Positions 7,818-17,232 are shown, counted from the stretch's first letter. The stretch is DNA of 59,336 nucleotides from an uncultured Lachnospiraceae bacterium (GCA_910578475.1 CAJTRK010000012.1:38232-97567), one strand, 5' to 3'. Notes: generated from the sequence alone by a model not told the origin. Translations and numbers: made by a program.

Positions 7818-9692
7818 ATGTTTCTGGAAAAAATAGAAAAACCAAATGATATTAAGGAAATCGGCGCGGAAAATTATAATGCGCTGGCGGAAGAAATCAG
7901 ACAATTTCTGATTCACACTATCAGCGTGACGGGCGGGCATCTCGGTTCCAACCTGGGAGCGGTGGAACTGACGATGGCGCTGCATCTTTCTCTGCATCTG
8001 CCGGAAGACAAAATTATCTGGGATGTAGGGCATCAGTCCTATACCCATAAAATACTGACAGGGCGGCGGGACAGCTTTATCAACCTGCGGAAATACGGCG
8101 GCATCAGCGGTTTTCCGAAGAGAAAAGAAAGCGACTGCGACTGCTTTGATACAGGACACAGTTCCACTTCCATATCGGCTGGGCTCGGCATGGTCAAGGC
8201 AAGAGATTTGGAAGGCGGAAAAAATACGATTGTTTCCGTTATCGGGGACGGCTCTCTGACGGGCGGTATGGCTTATGAAGCGTTGAACAATGCTTCCCGT
8301 CTGGAGACGAATTTTATCATCATTCTCAACGATAACAATATGTCTATTTCCGAAAATGTCGGCGGTGTTTCCAAATATCTGAACAATATCAGAACGGCGG
8401 ACATGTATCTGGATTTGAAAGAGGGGGTCTACGATTCTCTGCATGGAAAATCCAAATACGGCGATAAAGTGGTGTCTAAAATACGCCGTGTCAAAAGCAG
8501 CTTTAAACATCTTGTCGTGCCGGGCATGATGTTTGAGGATATGGGAATTACCTATCTTGGTCCGGTAGACGGGCACGATATACAGGCGATGATGCGTATT
8601 CTGAAAGAGGCCAAAAAAGTCCGGGGAGCCGTGCTCGTACATGTCAACACGGAAAAGGGCAAAGGGTATGGCCCGGCGGAACGGCATCCGGCCAGATTCC
8701 ACGGGGCGGAGCCTTTCGATATCGAGACGGGCATTCCGAGCGCGCCGAGAACAAAAGCCAATTATACGGATATTTTTTCCACTGTCATGTGTAAACTGGG
8801 GCAGCGGGATGAAAAGGTCGTTGCAATAACAGCTGCTATGCCTGACGGGACCGGTTTGAAACGTTTTCGGAATATGTACCCGGAGCGGTTTTTCGATGTG
8901 GGCATCGCGGAAGAACACGCGGTTACCTTTGCGGCCGGTCTGGCCGCCGGCGGATTAAAACCGATTGTGGCGATTTATTCGTCCTTTTTGCAAAGGGCTT
9001 ACGACCAGATATTACATGATGTCTGTATCCAGAATCTTCCTGTTATTTTTGCAATCGACAGGGCGGGACTGGTCGGAAGCGACGGGGAGACGCATCAGGG
9101 CATTTTCGATTTGTCCTATCTGTCTTCCATACCAAACATGCACATTATGGCACCCAAAAACAAATGGGAGCTTTCCGACATGATTAAATTTGCGGTTTCC
9201 TTCGGGGCGCCGGTTGCGATACGCTATCCCCGTGGAGAAGCTTTTGATGGTTTGAAAGAAAACCGGGAACCAATCGTTTATGGAAAAAGCGAAAGCATTT
9301 ACCGGGATAAAGAAATCATGCTTTTTGCGGCAGGCAGTATGGTTAAGGTTGCGCTGGAAGTCCGCAGAAAGCTCATGGAGAAAGGGTATTCCTGCTCTTT
9401 GACCAATGCGCGTTTTGTGAAGCCAATCGACGAAGAAGCTATAAAAGCAGCCTGTGAGGAACATTCGCTGCTCGTAACGATGGAAGAGAATGTGGCAAGC
9501 GGCGGTTTTGGCGAAAAGGTTCGCGCCTATGTGGATTTGCTGCAGACGGAAACGAAAGTGATATGCGTTACCATTCCCGACGCGTATGTGGAACATGGCA
9601 ACGTGGAATTGCTGAAACAGGAAGTAGGCATTGACGCGGATTCCGTCGTGGAGCGTATTGTGGCATATCAGCAGACTGCGGGAAAGGCATAG
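7818..9692 (+). CDS. dxs: 1-deoxy-D-xylulose-5-phosphate synthase
   Basis: First enzyme of the MEP isoprenoid pathway: joins pyruvate and glyceraldehyde-3-phosphate using thiamine diphosphate. 624 residues, full length. Seen: GGHLGSNLGAVELT, DVGHQSYTHKILTGR, the ThDP motif GDGSLTGGMAYEALNN, and the transketolase-like domain with FDVGIAEEHAVTFAAGLA and GLVGSDGETHQG. An in-frame ATG (7806) lies 12 nt upstream, immediately after AGAAAGGC; I prefer 7818 (MFLEKIEKPNDIKE). Located between ispA and tlyA in the conserved cluster. Confidence 0.96.
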   Translation: MFLEKIEKPNDIKEIGAENYNALAEEIRQFLIHTISVTGGHLGSNLGAVELTMALHLSLHLPEDKIIWDVGHQSYTHKILTGRRDSFINLRKYGGISGFPKRKESDCDCFDTGHSSTSISAGLGMVKARDLEGGKNTIVSVIGDGSLTGGMAYEALNNASRLETNFIIILNDNNMSISENVGGVSKYLNNIRTADMYLDLKEGVYDSLHGKSKYGDKVVSKIRRVKSSFKHLVVPGMMFEDMGITYLGPVDGHDIQAMMRILKEAKKVRGAVLVHVNTEKGKGYGPAERHPARFHGAEPFDIETGIPSAPRTKANYTDIFSTVMCKLGQRDEKVVAITAAMPDGTGLKRFRNMYPERFFDVGIAEEHAVTFAAGLAAGGLKPIVAIYSSFLQRAYDQILHDVCIQNLPVIFAIDRAGLVGSDGETHQGIFDLSYLSSIPNMHIMAPKNKWELSDMIKFAVSFGAPVAIRYPRGEAFDGLKENREPIVYGKSESIYRDKEIMLFAAGSMVKVALEVRRKLMEKGYSCSLTNARFVKPIDEEAIKAACEEHSLLVTMEENVASGGFGEKVRAYVDLLQTETKVICVTIPDAYVEHGNVELLKQEVGIDADSVVERIVAYQQTAGKA

Positions 9693-9699
9693 ATACAGC

Positions 9700-10632
9700 A
9701 TGAAAGAACGGTTGGATATTCTGCTTGTCAGACAGGGGCTTGCGCCTTCCAGAGAAAAGGCGAAAGCCGTGATTATGACCGGAAACGTTTATGTGAACGG
9801 GCAGCGGGAAGATAAAGCCGGCGCCGCGTTTGAAGAGGAAAAAGTACATATTGAAGTAAAAGGCGCCGCGCCGAAATATGTGAGCAGGGGCGGGCTGAAG
9901 CTGGAAAAAGCGATGGAGGCTTTTGCAATCGGCCTGGCGGATATGGTCTGTATGGATATTGGCGCATCTACCGGCGGTTTTACGGACTGCATGCTGCAAA
10001 ACGGTGCGGCAAAGGTTTATTCCGTCGATGTGGGACATGGACAGCTCGCGTGGAAGCTGCGGCAGGACGAGCGGGTTATCTGTATGGAAAAAACCAATTT
10101 CCGTTATGTACAGCCGGAAGATATTGCGGACAGACTGGACTTTGCGTCCGTTGACGTGTCTTTTATTTCATTAACCAAAATTCTGATACCCGCAAGAAAT
10201 CTGTTAAAGGTTCCGGGCCGCATGGTCTGCCTGATTAAGCCGCAGTTTGAGGCCGGCAGGGATAAGGTCGGGAAAAAAGGGGTTGTCAGAGAACCGGAGA
10301 TTCACGAAGAAGTTATTCATAAAATCGTTATCTATGCGGAGCTTGTCGGATTTTCGGTAAAGGGGCTTACGTTTTCTCCGGTGAAGGGGCCGGAGGGAAA
10401 TATTGAATACCTGATTTATCTGGAAAAGAAAGAATCGCTTTCGGAAGAAGTGATTCGGCTGACGGAGCAGGAAGCGGAAAAGGCGCTGCAGGAGATGCTT
10501 TCGCCAGAAATGAAGACAGAGACGGAACCGGGTGCGGAACCGCCGGTCGGAGAAGCTATGCGGCAATTGATTTCGGATACGGTAAATGCCGCTCATCAGG
10601 CGCTTAACACAGACAGGGACGAAAGAGAATGA
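9700..10632 (+). CDS. tlyA: TlyA-family 2'-O-methyltransferase (S4 + FtsJ domains)
   Basis: Predicted rRNA 2'-O-methyltransferase. N-terminal S4 RNA-binding domain (MKERLDILLVRQGLAPSREKAKAVIMTGNVYVNG), then an FtsJ-like Rossmann domain with the SAM-binding motif MDIGASTGGFTDCML, the active-site region SVDVSFISL and LIKPQFEAGRDKVGKKGVVRE. 310 residues: about 40 longer than most homologues, because of a Glu/Pro-rich tail after residue 265 (EQEAEKALQEML... to DRDERE). In the Bacillus orthologue YqxC the substrate is unproven; TlyA in mycobacteria methylates 16S and 23S rRNA. AAAGG at the end of dxs lies 12 nt before the ATG. Confidence 0.9.
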   Translation: MKERLDILLVRQGLAPSREKAKAVIMTGNVYVNGQREDKAGAAFEEEKVHIEVKGAAPKYVSRGGLKLEKAMEAFAIGLADMVCMDIGASTGGFTDCMLQNGAAKVYSVDVGHGQLAWKLRQDERVICMEKTNFRYVQPEDIADRLDFASVDVSFISLTKILIPARNLLKVPGRMVCLIKPQFEAGRDKVGKKGVVREPEIHEEVIHKIVIYAELVGFSVKGLTFSPVKGPEGNIEYLIYLEKKESLSEEVIRLTEQEAEKALQEMLSPEMKTETEPGAEPPVGEAMRQLISDTVNAAHQALNTDRDERE

Positions 10633-11465
10633 ATCATTTTTTTGTAATCGCGAATAAGGCAAAGGACCCGGAACATTGCTATACCGACAGAATTTCTTCG
10701 TACTTACGGAAACATGGCGCACAGGTGTCATGCCTCGTGAACGGGCAGGAAGAAACGCCTGTACGCGTGCCGGAAGGAATCGACTGTGCGATTGTTCTGG
10801 GCGGTGACGGCACTTTGTTAAAAGCCGCCGGCGACCTGATGGAGCAGGAAATCCCGCTGCTCGGCGTTAATCTCGGCACACTTGGCTATCTGGCGGAAGT
10901 GGAAATCGGCAATATTGAGACCGCGCTTGACAAGCTGTTACGAGACGAATATACGAGAGAGGCGCGCATGATGCTGTCGGGCGGAGTGTTCCGCGAAGGC
11001 AGGAATGTCGTCCATGATTTTGCGCTTAACGATATCGTGATTTCCCGCTGTGGCTCCCTGCAGATTCTGCATTTTCATATTTATGTAAACGGGCGGTTTC
11101 TGAACGGGTACGGTGCGGACGGCATGATTGTGGCGACGCCGACCGGTTCTACCGGTTATAATATGTCGGCGGGCGGTCCTATTGTGGAGCCGGGGGCGAG
11201 TCTTTTGCTGCTGACGCCGATTTGCCCCCATACATTGAACACGAGAAGCATCGTTCTCGCACCCGACGACGAGGTGGTTATTGAAATTCCGGAAGGAAGA
11301 GAGAACTGCGTGCAGAAAGTGGAAGCCAGTTTTGACGGAAGCCATAGGGTCATTCTGCAGACCGGAGATAAAATTGTGATAAAAAAGGCATCAAAGACGA
11401 CGGAGATTTTGAAGCTGAATACGGAGAGTTTTCTGGAAGTTCTGCATAAAAAAATGAGCGAATAA
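10629..11465 (+). CDS. nadK: NAD kinase
   Basis: ATP- or polyphosphate-dependent phosphorylation of NAD to NADP; cytoplasmic. 278 residues. The GGDGT motif (VLGGDGTLLKAAGD) and the second substrate motif (ALNDIVISR, DGMIVATPTGSTGYNMSAGGPIVEP) are intact. It overlaps the tlyA stop by 4 nt (ATGA), indicating translational coupling, and precedes argR in the usual clostridial order. Confidence 0.96.
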   Translation: MNHFFVIANKAKDPEHCYTDRISSYLRKHGAQVSCLVNGQEETPVRVPEGIDCAIVLGGDGTLLKAAGDLMEQEIPLLGVNLGTLGYLAEVEIGNIETALDKLLRDEYTREARMMLSGGVFREGRNVVHDFALNDIVISRCGSLQILHFHIYVNGRFLNGYGADGMIVATPTGSTGYNMSAGGPIVEPGASLLLLTPICPHTLNTRSIVLAPDDEVVIEIPEGRENCVQKVEASFDGSHRVILQTGDKIVIKKASKTTEILKLNTESFLEVLHKKMSE

Positions 11466-11480
11466 GGCGTGGTTATCAGT

Positions 11481-11948
11481 ATGAAAAAGAGCAGGCATGA
11501 GAAAATCAGGGAACTGATTGGACAGTATGAAATCGAGACACAGGAAGAACTGGCGGAAAGACTGAAAAAAGAAGGGTATCAGGTAACGCAGGCAACGGTC
11601 TCGAGAGATATCAGGGAGTTGAAGCTCTCCAAAGTGTCGGGCGCGGACGGCAGACAGAAATATATTATGTATGAGCGGGACAGTGAAAACGGCAGGCTTG
11701 GCGATAAATATACCCGTGTGTTAAAAGAGGGCTATGCTTCTATGGATGTGGCGCAGAATCTGCTCGTTGTGAAAACGGTGTCCGGCATGGCGATGGCGGT
11801 TGCCGCGGCGGTGGATGCGATGAAGATGCAGGAAGTCGTCGGATGTATCGCCGGAGACGATACGATTATGATAGCCATTCGGACGGAAGACGATACGATG
11901 GCTGTTATGGATAAAATAAATAAGATGCTTCGACATGAGGATGAATGA
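11481..11948 (+). CDS. argR: Arginine repressor ArgR/AhrC
   Basis: Arginine-responsive regulator of arginine biosynthesis and catabolism. 155 residues from ATG 11481: N-terminal winged helix (RHEKIRELIGQYEIETQEELAERLKKEGYQVTQATVSRDIRELKL) and a C-terminal hexamerisation/arginine-binding domain with the GCIAGDDTIMIA motif. A GTG at 11469, 12 nt upstream in frame and directly after AAGGC, is an alternative start; homology begins at 11481. Location before recN is conserved in Firmicutes and says nothing about its targets. recN begins within 5 nt. Confidence 0.95.
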   Translation: MKKSRHEKIRELIGQYEIETQEELAERLKKEGYQVTQATVSRDIRELKLSKVSGADGRQKYIMYERDSENGRLGDKYTRVLKEGYASMDVAQNLLVVKTVSGMAMAVAAAVDAMKMQEVVGCIAGDDTIMIAIRTEDDTMAVMDKINKMLRHEDE

Positions 11949-11950
11949 AT

Positions 11951-13636
11951 ATGTTAGTGAGCCTGTATGTAAAAAATCTTGCATTAATAGATGAAACGGA
12001 AGTATATTTTGGAAACGGTCTGAACATACTGACGGGAGAAACGGGAGCCGGAAAATCCATTATTATCGGTTCCGTGAACCTTGCGCTCGGTGCGAAAGCA
12101 GAGAAGGATATGATTCGAACCGGTGCGGACTATGCGCTCGTGGAGCTTGTTTTTCATGTTGAAAAAGAAAAACAGCTGGAAGAAATTCGAAGTCTGGAGC
12201 TGCCTGTGGAAGAGGACGGAACGGTGATTCTGCAAAGGCGGATTATGCCGGGAAAATCCCTGTGCAAGGTGGGCGGCGAGACCGTCAGCGTAAAACAGGT
12301 CAGGGCGCTTGCCGAAATTCTGATTGACATTCACGGACAGCACGAGCACCAGTCGCTGTTGAAAGCCGCAAGACAGCTGGAAATTCTGGATGAGTACGCG
12401 AAAGAAGAACTGAGCGGCCCGGCGAAAAAACTGAAAGCGTGTTATGAGCAGTACAGAGAGGTTGCAAAACAGCTTTCCGCGGAAGATATCGATGAGGAGA
12501 CAAGGAAACGGGAGGCTTCCCTCGCCGCTTTCGAGGTACAGGAAATCGAGGAAGCCGCGCTTCTGGCAGAAGAAGATACGGAGTTGGAAAAATCTTACAG
12601 AAAACTGGTTAATGGGCAGAAAATACAGGAGTCGGTAACGCTTGCATACCAGATGAGCGGTTATGAGAACGGCGGTGCGGGAGACGCTATCGGCAGAGCC
12701 GTGAAGGAGATACGTTCCGTCGCCGCCTATGATGAAACGCTTCAAAATTTTGAGGCGCAGCTTTTGGACATAGACAGCCTTTTAAACGATTATAACCGGG
12801 CGGCGGCCGATTATCTGTCCGGTCTTGAATTTGACGGGGAGTTGTTTGCAAAAGTGGAAAAACGGCTGGACCTTGTCAATCATCTGAAGGCAAAATATGG
12901 AAATACCATCGAAGAAATTCTTGCATATCAGGAACGGATGCAGGAAAAACTGGAGAAATATCAGAACTTCGACGCGTACAGGCAGGAACTTGTTCAGAAA
13001 GAAGCGGCGTTGAAAGAGGAACTTCTTGCTTTGTGTGAAAAAGTTTCCAAAATCCGGAAGAAAAGCGCAAAGAGTCTGGCGAAGTCCATGAAAAAAGCGC
13101 TCATAGATTTGAATTTCCTCGATGTGGCGTTTGAAATCCGTATTGAATCCGAAGAAAATAAAATCGGCCCGGACGGTTATGACCAGGCGTCCTTTATGAT
13201 ATCCACCAATCCCGGCGAGGATTTGCGGCCCCTTGCCCAGATTGCGAGCGGCGGAGAACTGTCCAGAATCATGCTGGCATTAAAGACGGTGCTTGCGGAC
13301 AGGGATGAAATCGAAACGCTCATTTTTGACGAAATCGATACGGGCATCAGCGGGAAGACGGCATGGAAAGTTTCCGAAAAAATGGGCATACTCGGACAGA
13401 AACATCAGTTAATCTGCATAACCCATCTTCCTCAGATTGCGGCGATGGCGGATTCCCATTTTCAAATCGAGAAAACAGTAACGAAGGAGCGCACCGTAAC
13501 GACGATACGCGCGCTGGAGGAAACGGAGAGCGTGGAAGAACTTGCCAGAATGCTTGGAGGGGCCAGCATTACGGAAAATGTTTTGAACAATGCAAGAGAA
13601 ATGAAAGATTTGGCAAGAAAATCAAAGCAATATTAA
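11951..13636 (+). CDS. recN: DNA repair protein RecN
   Basis: SMC-like ATPase acting early at double-strand breaks. 561 residues (two more if ATG 11945 is used). Walker A GETGAGKSIIIGS is near residue 30, then long coiled-coil arms (about 150-360), a C-terminal ABC signature ASGGELSRIMLALK and Walker B ETLIFDEIDTGISG, then THLPQIAAMAD. A rho-independent terminator directly follows (13667-13696), closing this transcription unit ahead of spoIVB. Confidence 0.96.
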   Translation: MLVSLYVKNLALIDETEVYFGNGLNILTGETGAGKSIIIGSVNLALGAKAEKDMIRTGADYALVELVFHVEKEKQLEEIRSLELPVEEDGTVILQRRIMPGKSLCKVGGETVSVKQVRALAEILIDIHGQHEHQSLLKAARQLEILDEYAKEELSGPAKKLKACYEQYREVAKQLSAEDIDEETRKREASLAAFEVQEIEEAALLAEEDTELEKSYRKLVNGQKIQESVTLAYQMSGYENGGAGDAIGRAVKEIRSVAAYDETLQNFEAQLLDIDSLLNDYNRAAADYLSGLEFDGELFAKVEKRLDLVNHLKAKYGNTIEEILAYQERMQEKLEKYQNFDAYRQELVQKEAALKEELLALCEKVSKIRKKSAKSLAKSMKKALIDLNFLDVAFEIRIESEENKIGPDGYDQASFMISTNPGEDLRPLAQIASGGELSRIMLALKTVLADRDEIETLIFDEIDTGISGKTAWKVSEKMGILGQKHQLICITHLPQIAAMADSHFQIEKTVTKERTVTTIRALEETESVEELARMLGGASITENVLNNAREMKDLARKSKQY

Positions 13637-13666
13637 ATTAAAATCGCAGTTTTTTCATATACTAGA

Positions 13667-13696
13667 AAGGACATACACTTGTATGTTCTTTTTTTT
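13667..13696 (+). terminator. Rho-independent terminator after recN
   Basis: AAGGACATAC pairs with GTATGTTCTT (one G-T pair) around a 4-nt loop and runs into a tract of eight or more T. A second perfect 7-bp hairpin, GTGTGCC/GGCACAC, is at 13698-13715. Together they separate the recN cluster from spoIVB, consistent with separate sporulation-specific transcription of spoIVB. Confidence 0.8.
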
Positions 13697-13739
13697 GGTG
13701 TGCCCGTCGGCACACGTTGACAATTGCGGAGAAAGGAAC

Positions 13740-15023
13740 ATGAAAATGACTGACCATGATTTTAAAATAAAAAGATATCGAAGTTTTTTATATATCATAC
13801 TGGCGTGCGGCCTGATTGCGCTTTTGACGACAGCATACATTGATTATTGGAGAAAAGTGCCTTCGACGATTAAGATTCGCGCAGGCGTCGAACAGGAGCT
13901 GGATTTTCACGTTCCGGTCTCCGGAGAAATTTATCAGGATGAAGCGGTAGAAAGCATTTCTGCAAAAGTAGAGAGTCTCCATGTTGACTTCTCCAAAGGA
14001 GTCACGGTCAAAGCCGGCCAGATGGAGCATTATAAGATGGATTTGAAGCTTTTCGGCATTTTTCCTTATAAAAGCGTGGATATTCAGGTGATTCAGGATA
14101 AGACGCTGATACCGTCGGGGATTCCTATCGGCATTTATGTGAAGACGAACGGGGTTCTGGTCGTCGGTATCGGAGAATTTGAGAACGAGCGGGGGGAGAC
14201 GATATCCCCGGCGAAATATATTCTGCAGACAGGGGACTATATTCTGGATGTGAATGGGGAAAAAGTGGAAAATAAAAAGCAGTTTGTACAGATGATAGCG
14301 GATTCGGGAGGCGAAGAAATGATTATGACGCTGCAGCGCGGCGAGGAAATAACCGAAGTCCGGATAAAACCCGAAGGAAATCCAAGCGGTGACTGGAAAC
14401 TCGGTATCTGGATACGAGACAATGCACAGGGAATCGGAACCCTGACTTATGTGGATGTGGACGATACATTTGGCGCGCTTGGACACGGAATCAACGATGT
14501 GGATACGGCAACGCTGATGCAGCTGGATGAAGGAACCCTCTATAAAACGGAAATTATCGGCATTACACGCGGACAGGACGGTTCTCCAGGAGAGCTGACG
14601 GGCTATATCGAATATGAAAACGAAAATGTCATCGGAGAGATTACGGAAAACACGGCGGAAGGCATTTTTGGCGTCTGCAAAGACGAAATCGTTACCCAGA
14701 CGCCTTTTTCACCGATTCCGATTGGCCTGAAACAGGAAGTGGTAACCGGTCCTGCGCAGATTATCTGTTCCGTGACCGGGGAGCCGAAATATTATGATAT
14801 TGAAATTATGGAGCTTCATATGGAAGAGGGGAATGTCAACAGAGGACTGGTCATCAAAATTACGGATGCGGAACTGCTTTCCCTGACCGGCGGCATCATT
14901 CAGGGAATGAGCGGAAGTCCTATTATCCAAAACGGCAAACTGATTGGCGCCGTGACGCATGTGCTCGTGCAGGACTCGGCCAGCGGATATGGCATTTTTA
15001 TCGAAAATATGTTAGTGCAGTAG
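13740..15023 (+). CDS. spoIVB: SpoIVB serine peptidase (sigma-K checkpoint)
   Basis: In Bacillus, the forespore-secreted S55 peptidase that signals pro-sigma-K processing; clostridia keep it, though the checkpoint differs. 427 residues from ATG 13740 (AGAAAGG 3 nt before) or two fewer from 13746. N-terminal membrane segment (about residues 17-36), a PDZ domain (about 140-220; GDYILDVNGEKVENKKQF) and the SpoIVB peptidase domain with His about 249 in ALGHGI and Ser about 393 in GMSGSPIIQNGKLIGAVTHV. All catalytic landmarks look intact, so the enzyme is probably functional even though the neighbouring Spo0A is truncated. Confidence 0.93.
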   Translation: MKMTDHDFKIKRYRSFLYIILACGLIALLTTAYIDYWRKVPSTIKIRAGVEQELDFHVPVSGEIYQDEAVESISAKVESLHVDFSKGVTVKAGQMEHYKMDLKLFGIFPYKSVDIQVIQDKTLIPSGIPIGIYVKTNGVLVVGIGEFENERGETISPAKYILQTGDYILDVNGEKVENKKQFVQMIADSGGEEMIMTLQRGEEITEVRIKPEGNPSGDWKLGIWIRDNAQGIGTLTYVDVDDTFGALGHGINDVDTATLMQLDEGTLYKTEIIGITRGQDGSPGELTGYIEYENENVIGEITENTAEGIFGVCKDEIVTQTPFSPIPIGLKQEVVTGPAQIICSVTGEPKYYDIEIMELHMEEGNVNRGLVIKITDAELLSLTGGIIQGMSGSPIIQNGKLIGAVTHVLVQDSASGYGIFIENMLVQ

Positions 15024-15122
15024 TCAAATTGTGCCGGTGCGATGCCTAAATATTCCATAGACCTTCCGTATTGTTTATAATAATGATAACGCAGGTTACG
15101 AGAAAGGTGTGGGGAATTGATT

Positions 15123-15650
15123 ATGGAACAATTAAACTTAACGGTGACAAGAGATAACGAAAAGGTATATCAGATTCTGAACAATTTAATGAGCGGCGAT
15201 AAAGAATTTCAAATTATGATAACCGTACCTTCCGGAAGACAGGAAGGCAGTCAGGAAAGGGCCGGAGAAACCGTAAGGGAGACGGGCATTCATGATTTGG
15301 AAAAGGATGTAACCAATATGATACATGAAATCGGCGTGCCGGCACATATCAAAGGTTATCAGTATTTGAGGGAAGCCATTATGATGTCCGTAGAGGATGT
15401 GGAAATGCTCGGTTCCATTACGAAAATCCTTTATCCGACAATCGCGAATAAATATCAGACGACGCCAAGCCGTGTGGAACGCGCGATTCGTCATGCAATT
15501 GAAGTGGCATGGTCGAGAGGAAAGATGGAAACGCTGGATTCTCTGTTCGGCTATACGATAAATACCGGGAAAGGCAAACCGACCAATTCAGAATTTATTG
15601 CATTGATAGCGGATAAGATTCGTCTGCAGTATCGGGGCTATGGAAATTAA
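15123..15650 (+). CDS. spo0A: Spo0A with truncated receiver domain
   Basis: Master sporulation regulator at its canonical place after spoIVB, but only 175 residues instead of about 265. The C-terminal DNA-binding domain is complete (from about residue 62: VTNMIHEIGVPAHIKGYQYL, TPSRVERAIRHAIEVAWSRG, KPTNSEFIALIADKIR). The N-terminus MEQLNLTVTRDNEKVYQILNN aligns with the first beta strand and helix of the receiver domain, but after about residue 37 the protein jumps to the linker. The phosphoacceptor Asp strand, the conserved Thr/Ser and Lys strands are missing, and one residue of the acidic pocket is Arg (TRDN for the usual ADDN). The reading frame is open throughout. A -10-like TATAAT is at 15076-15081 with a weak -35. 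TTG 15117 is an alternative start. DNA binding is likely; phosphorelay control is not. Confidence 0.9.
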   Translation: MEQLNLTVTRDNEKVYQILNNLMSGDKEFQIMITVPSGRQEGSQERAGETVRETGIHDLEKDVTNMIHEIGVPAHIKGYQYLREAIMMSVEDVEMLGSITKILYPTIANKYQTTPSRVERAIRHAIEVAWSRGKMETLDSLFGYTINTGKGKPTNSEFIALIADKIRLQYRGYGN

Positions 15651-15786
15651 AAAGAAAAACTGATTAACAACAATAATATGGAAATTAATCCTTTTATTAC
15701 CGGGGGAAATGCTGTATAATAACAGAAACGGCTCAAGCGGGAGGAAGCTCCCATTGGAGCAAGAAGGTTTATTGGAGGGTTATTTC

Positions 15787-17232
15787 ATGAAAAAGATTTT
15801 GTTTGTTGCATCAGAGGGTGTGCCGTTTATAAAAACAGGCGGACTGGCGGATGTTGTCGGTTCTCTTCCCAAATGTATTGACAGGAAATATTTCGATGTA
15901 AGGGTAATTCTTCCCAAATATACCTGTATGTCACAGAAGATGAAAGACCTGTTGCAGTACAAAACTCATTTTTATATGGATTTTCACTGGAAAAATGAAT
16001 ATGTCGGTATTCTGGAAGCGGAAGTGGACGGCGTAAAGTATTATTTTATCGACAACGAGTCCTTTTTCAACGGATTTAAGCCGTACAGCGACAATGCGCT
16101 TTTTGAAATCGAGAAATATGCGTTCTTCTGTAAGGCGGCTCTGTCCATTTTACCGGTAATTGATTTTCAGCCTGATTTGATTCACTGTCATGACTGGCAG
16201 ACGGGTCTGATTCCCGTTTATCTGAAGGAAAGATTTCAGGGCGGTGAGTTTTACCGCGGCATCAAAACCGTCATGACGATTCACAACCTGAAATTCCAGG
16301 GAAAATGGAACGTGAAAGAAGTACGGGAAATTACCGGGCTGCCGGAATATTTCTTTACGGCGGATAAACTGGAGGCGTACAAGGATGCCAACCTGTTAAA
16401 GGGCGGCCTTGTTTATGCGGATGCGATTACGACGGTCAGCGATACCTATGCCGAGGAAATCAAGACGGCGTTTTACGGTGAAGGACTGAACGGCCTGCTC
16501 TGTGCGAGAACCAATGATTTGCGCGGTATCGTGAACGGCATCGACTATGACGATTTTAACCCGGAAACGGATAAAAACATCGAACATCCCTATAATGCGG
16601 TGAATTTCCGCAAGGAAAAGGTAAAAAATAAACGTGCGCTTCAGGCAGAACTGGGTCTGGCACAGGATGACAGGACGATGATGCTCGGTATTGTATCGAG
16701 ACTGACCGGCCAGAAGGGCTTCGACCTGATTTCCTATGTCATGGATGAGCTTTGCCAGGATAATGTGCAGATTGTTGTGCTCGGAACGGGAGAAGAACAG
16801 TACGAAAATATGTTCCGTCATTTTGACTGGAAATATCATGGAAAAGTTTCCGCCAATATTTATTATTCGGATGCGTTATCCCATAAAATATATGCGGCCA
16901 GCGATGCGTTCCTGATGCCGTCTCTGTTCGAACCCTGCGGTTTGAGCCAGCTGATGTCACTTCGTTACGGTACGGTTCCGATTGTCAGGGAAACAGGTGG
17001 TCTGAAAGATACGGTAGAGCCATATAATGAATATGAAAGTACCGGAACAGGATTCAGCTTTGTCAATTACAATGCGCATGAAATGTTAGACACAATTCGT
17101 TATGCGGAACACATTTATTATGATAAGAAGAGAGAGTGGAACAAGATTGTTGACCGCGCTATGGCTGCGGATTTCTCATGGCATGTATCTGCTGAGAAGT
17201 ATCAGGAAATGTATGACTGGCTGATTGGTTAG
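15787..17232 (+). CDS. glgA: Glycogen synthase (ADP-glucose, GT5)
   Basis: Extends alpha-1,4-glucan from ADP-glucose. 481 residues from ATG 15787, which follows TTGGAGGGTTATTTC. The N-terminal glucosyl-nucleotide loop KTGGLADVVGSLPK is at residues 15-28, HDWQTGLIPVYL in the middle, and the GT-B C-terminal domain has GIVSRLTGQKGFDL and MPSLFEPCGLSQLMSLRYGTVPIVRETGGL. No other glg gene is adjacent, so it stands outside a glycogen operon here. A -10-like TATAAT (15715-15720) and a small GGGAG/CTCCC hairpin (15740-15753) lie in the leader. Confidence 0.95.
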   Translation: MKKILFVASEGVPFIKTGGLADVVGSLPKCIDRKYFDVRVILPKYTCMSQKMKDLLQYKTHFYMDFHWKNEYVGILEAEVDGVKYYFIDNESFFNGFKPYSDNALFEIEKYAFFCKAALSILPVIDFQPDLIHCHDWQTGLIPVYLKERFQGGEFYRGIKTVMTIHNLKFQGKWNVKEVREITGLPEYFFTADKLEAYKDANLLKGGLVYADAITTVSDTYAEEIKTAFYGEGLNGLLCARTNDLRGIVNGIDYDDFNPETDKNIEHPYNAVNFRKEKVKNKRALQAELGLAQDDRTMMLGIVSRLTGQKGFDLISYVMDELCQDNVQIVVLGTGEEQYENMFRHFDWKYHGKVSANIYYSDALSHKIYAASDAFLMPSLFEPCGLSQLMSLRYGTVPIVRETGGLKDTVEPYNEYESTGTGFSFVNYNAHEMLDTIRYAEHIYYDKKREWNKIVDRAMAADFSWHVSAEKYQEMYDWLIG

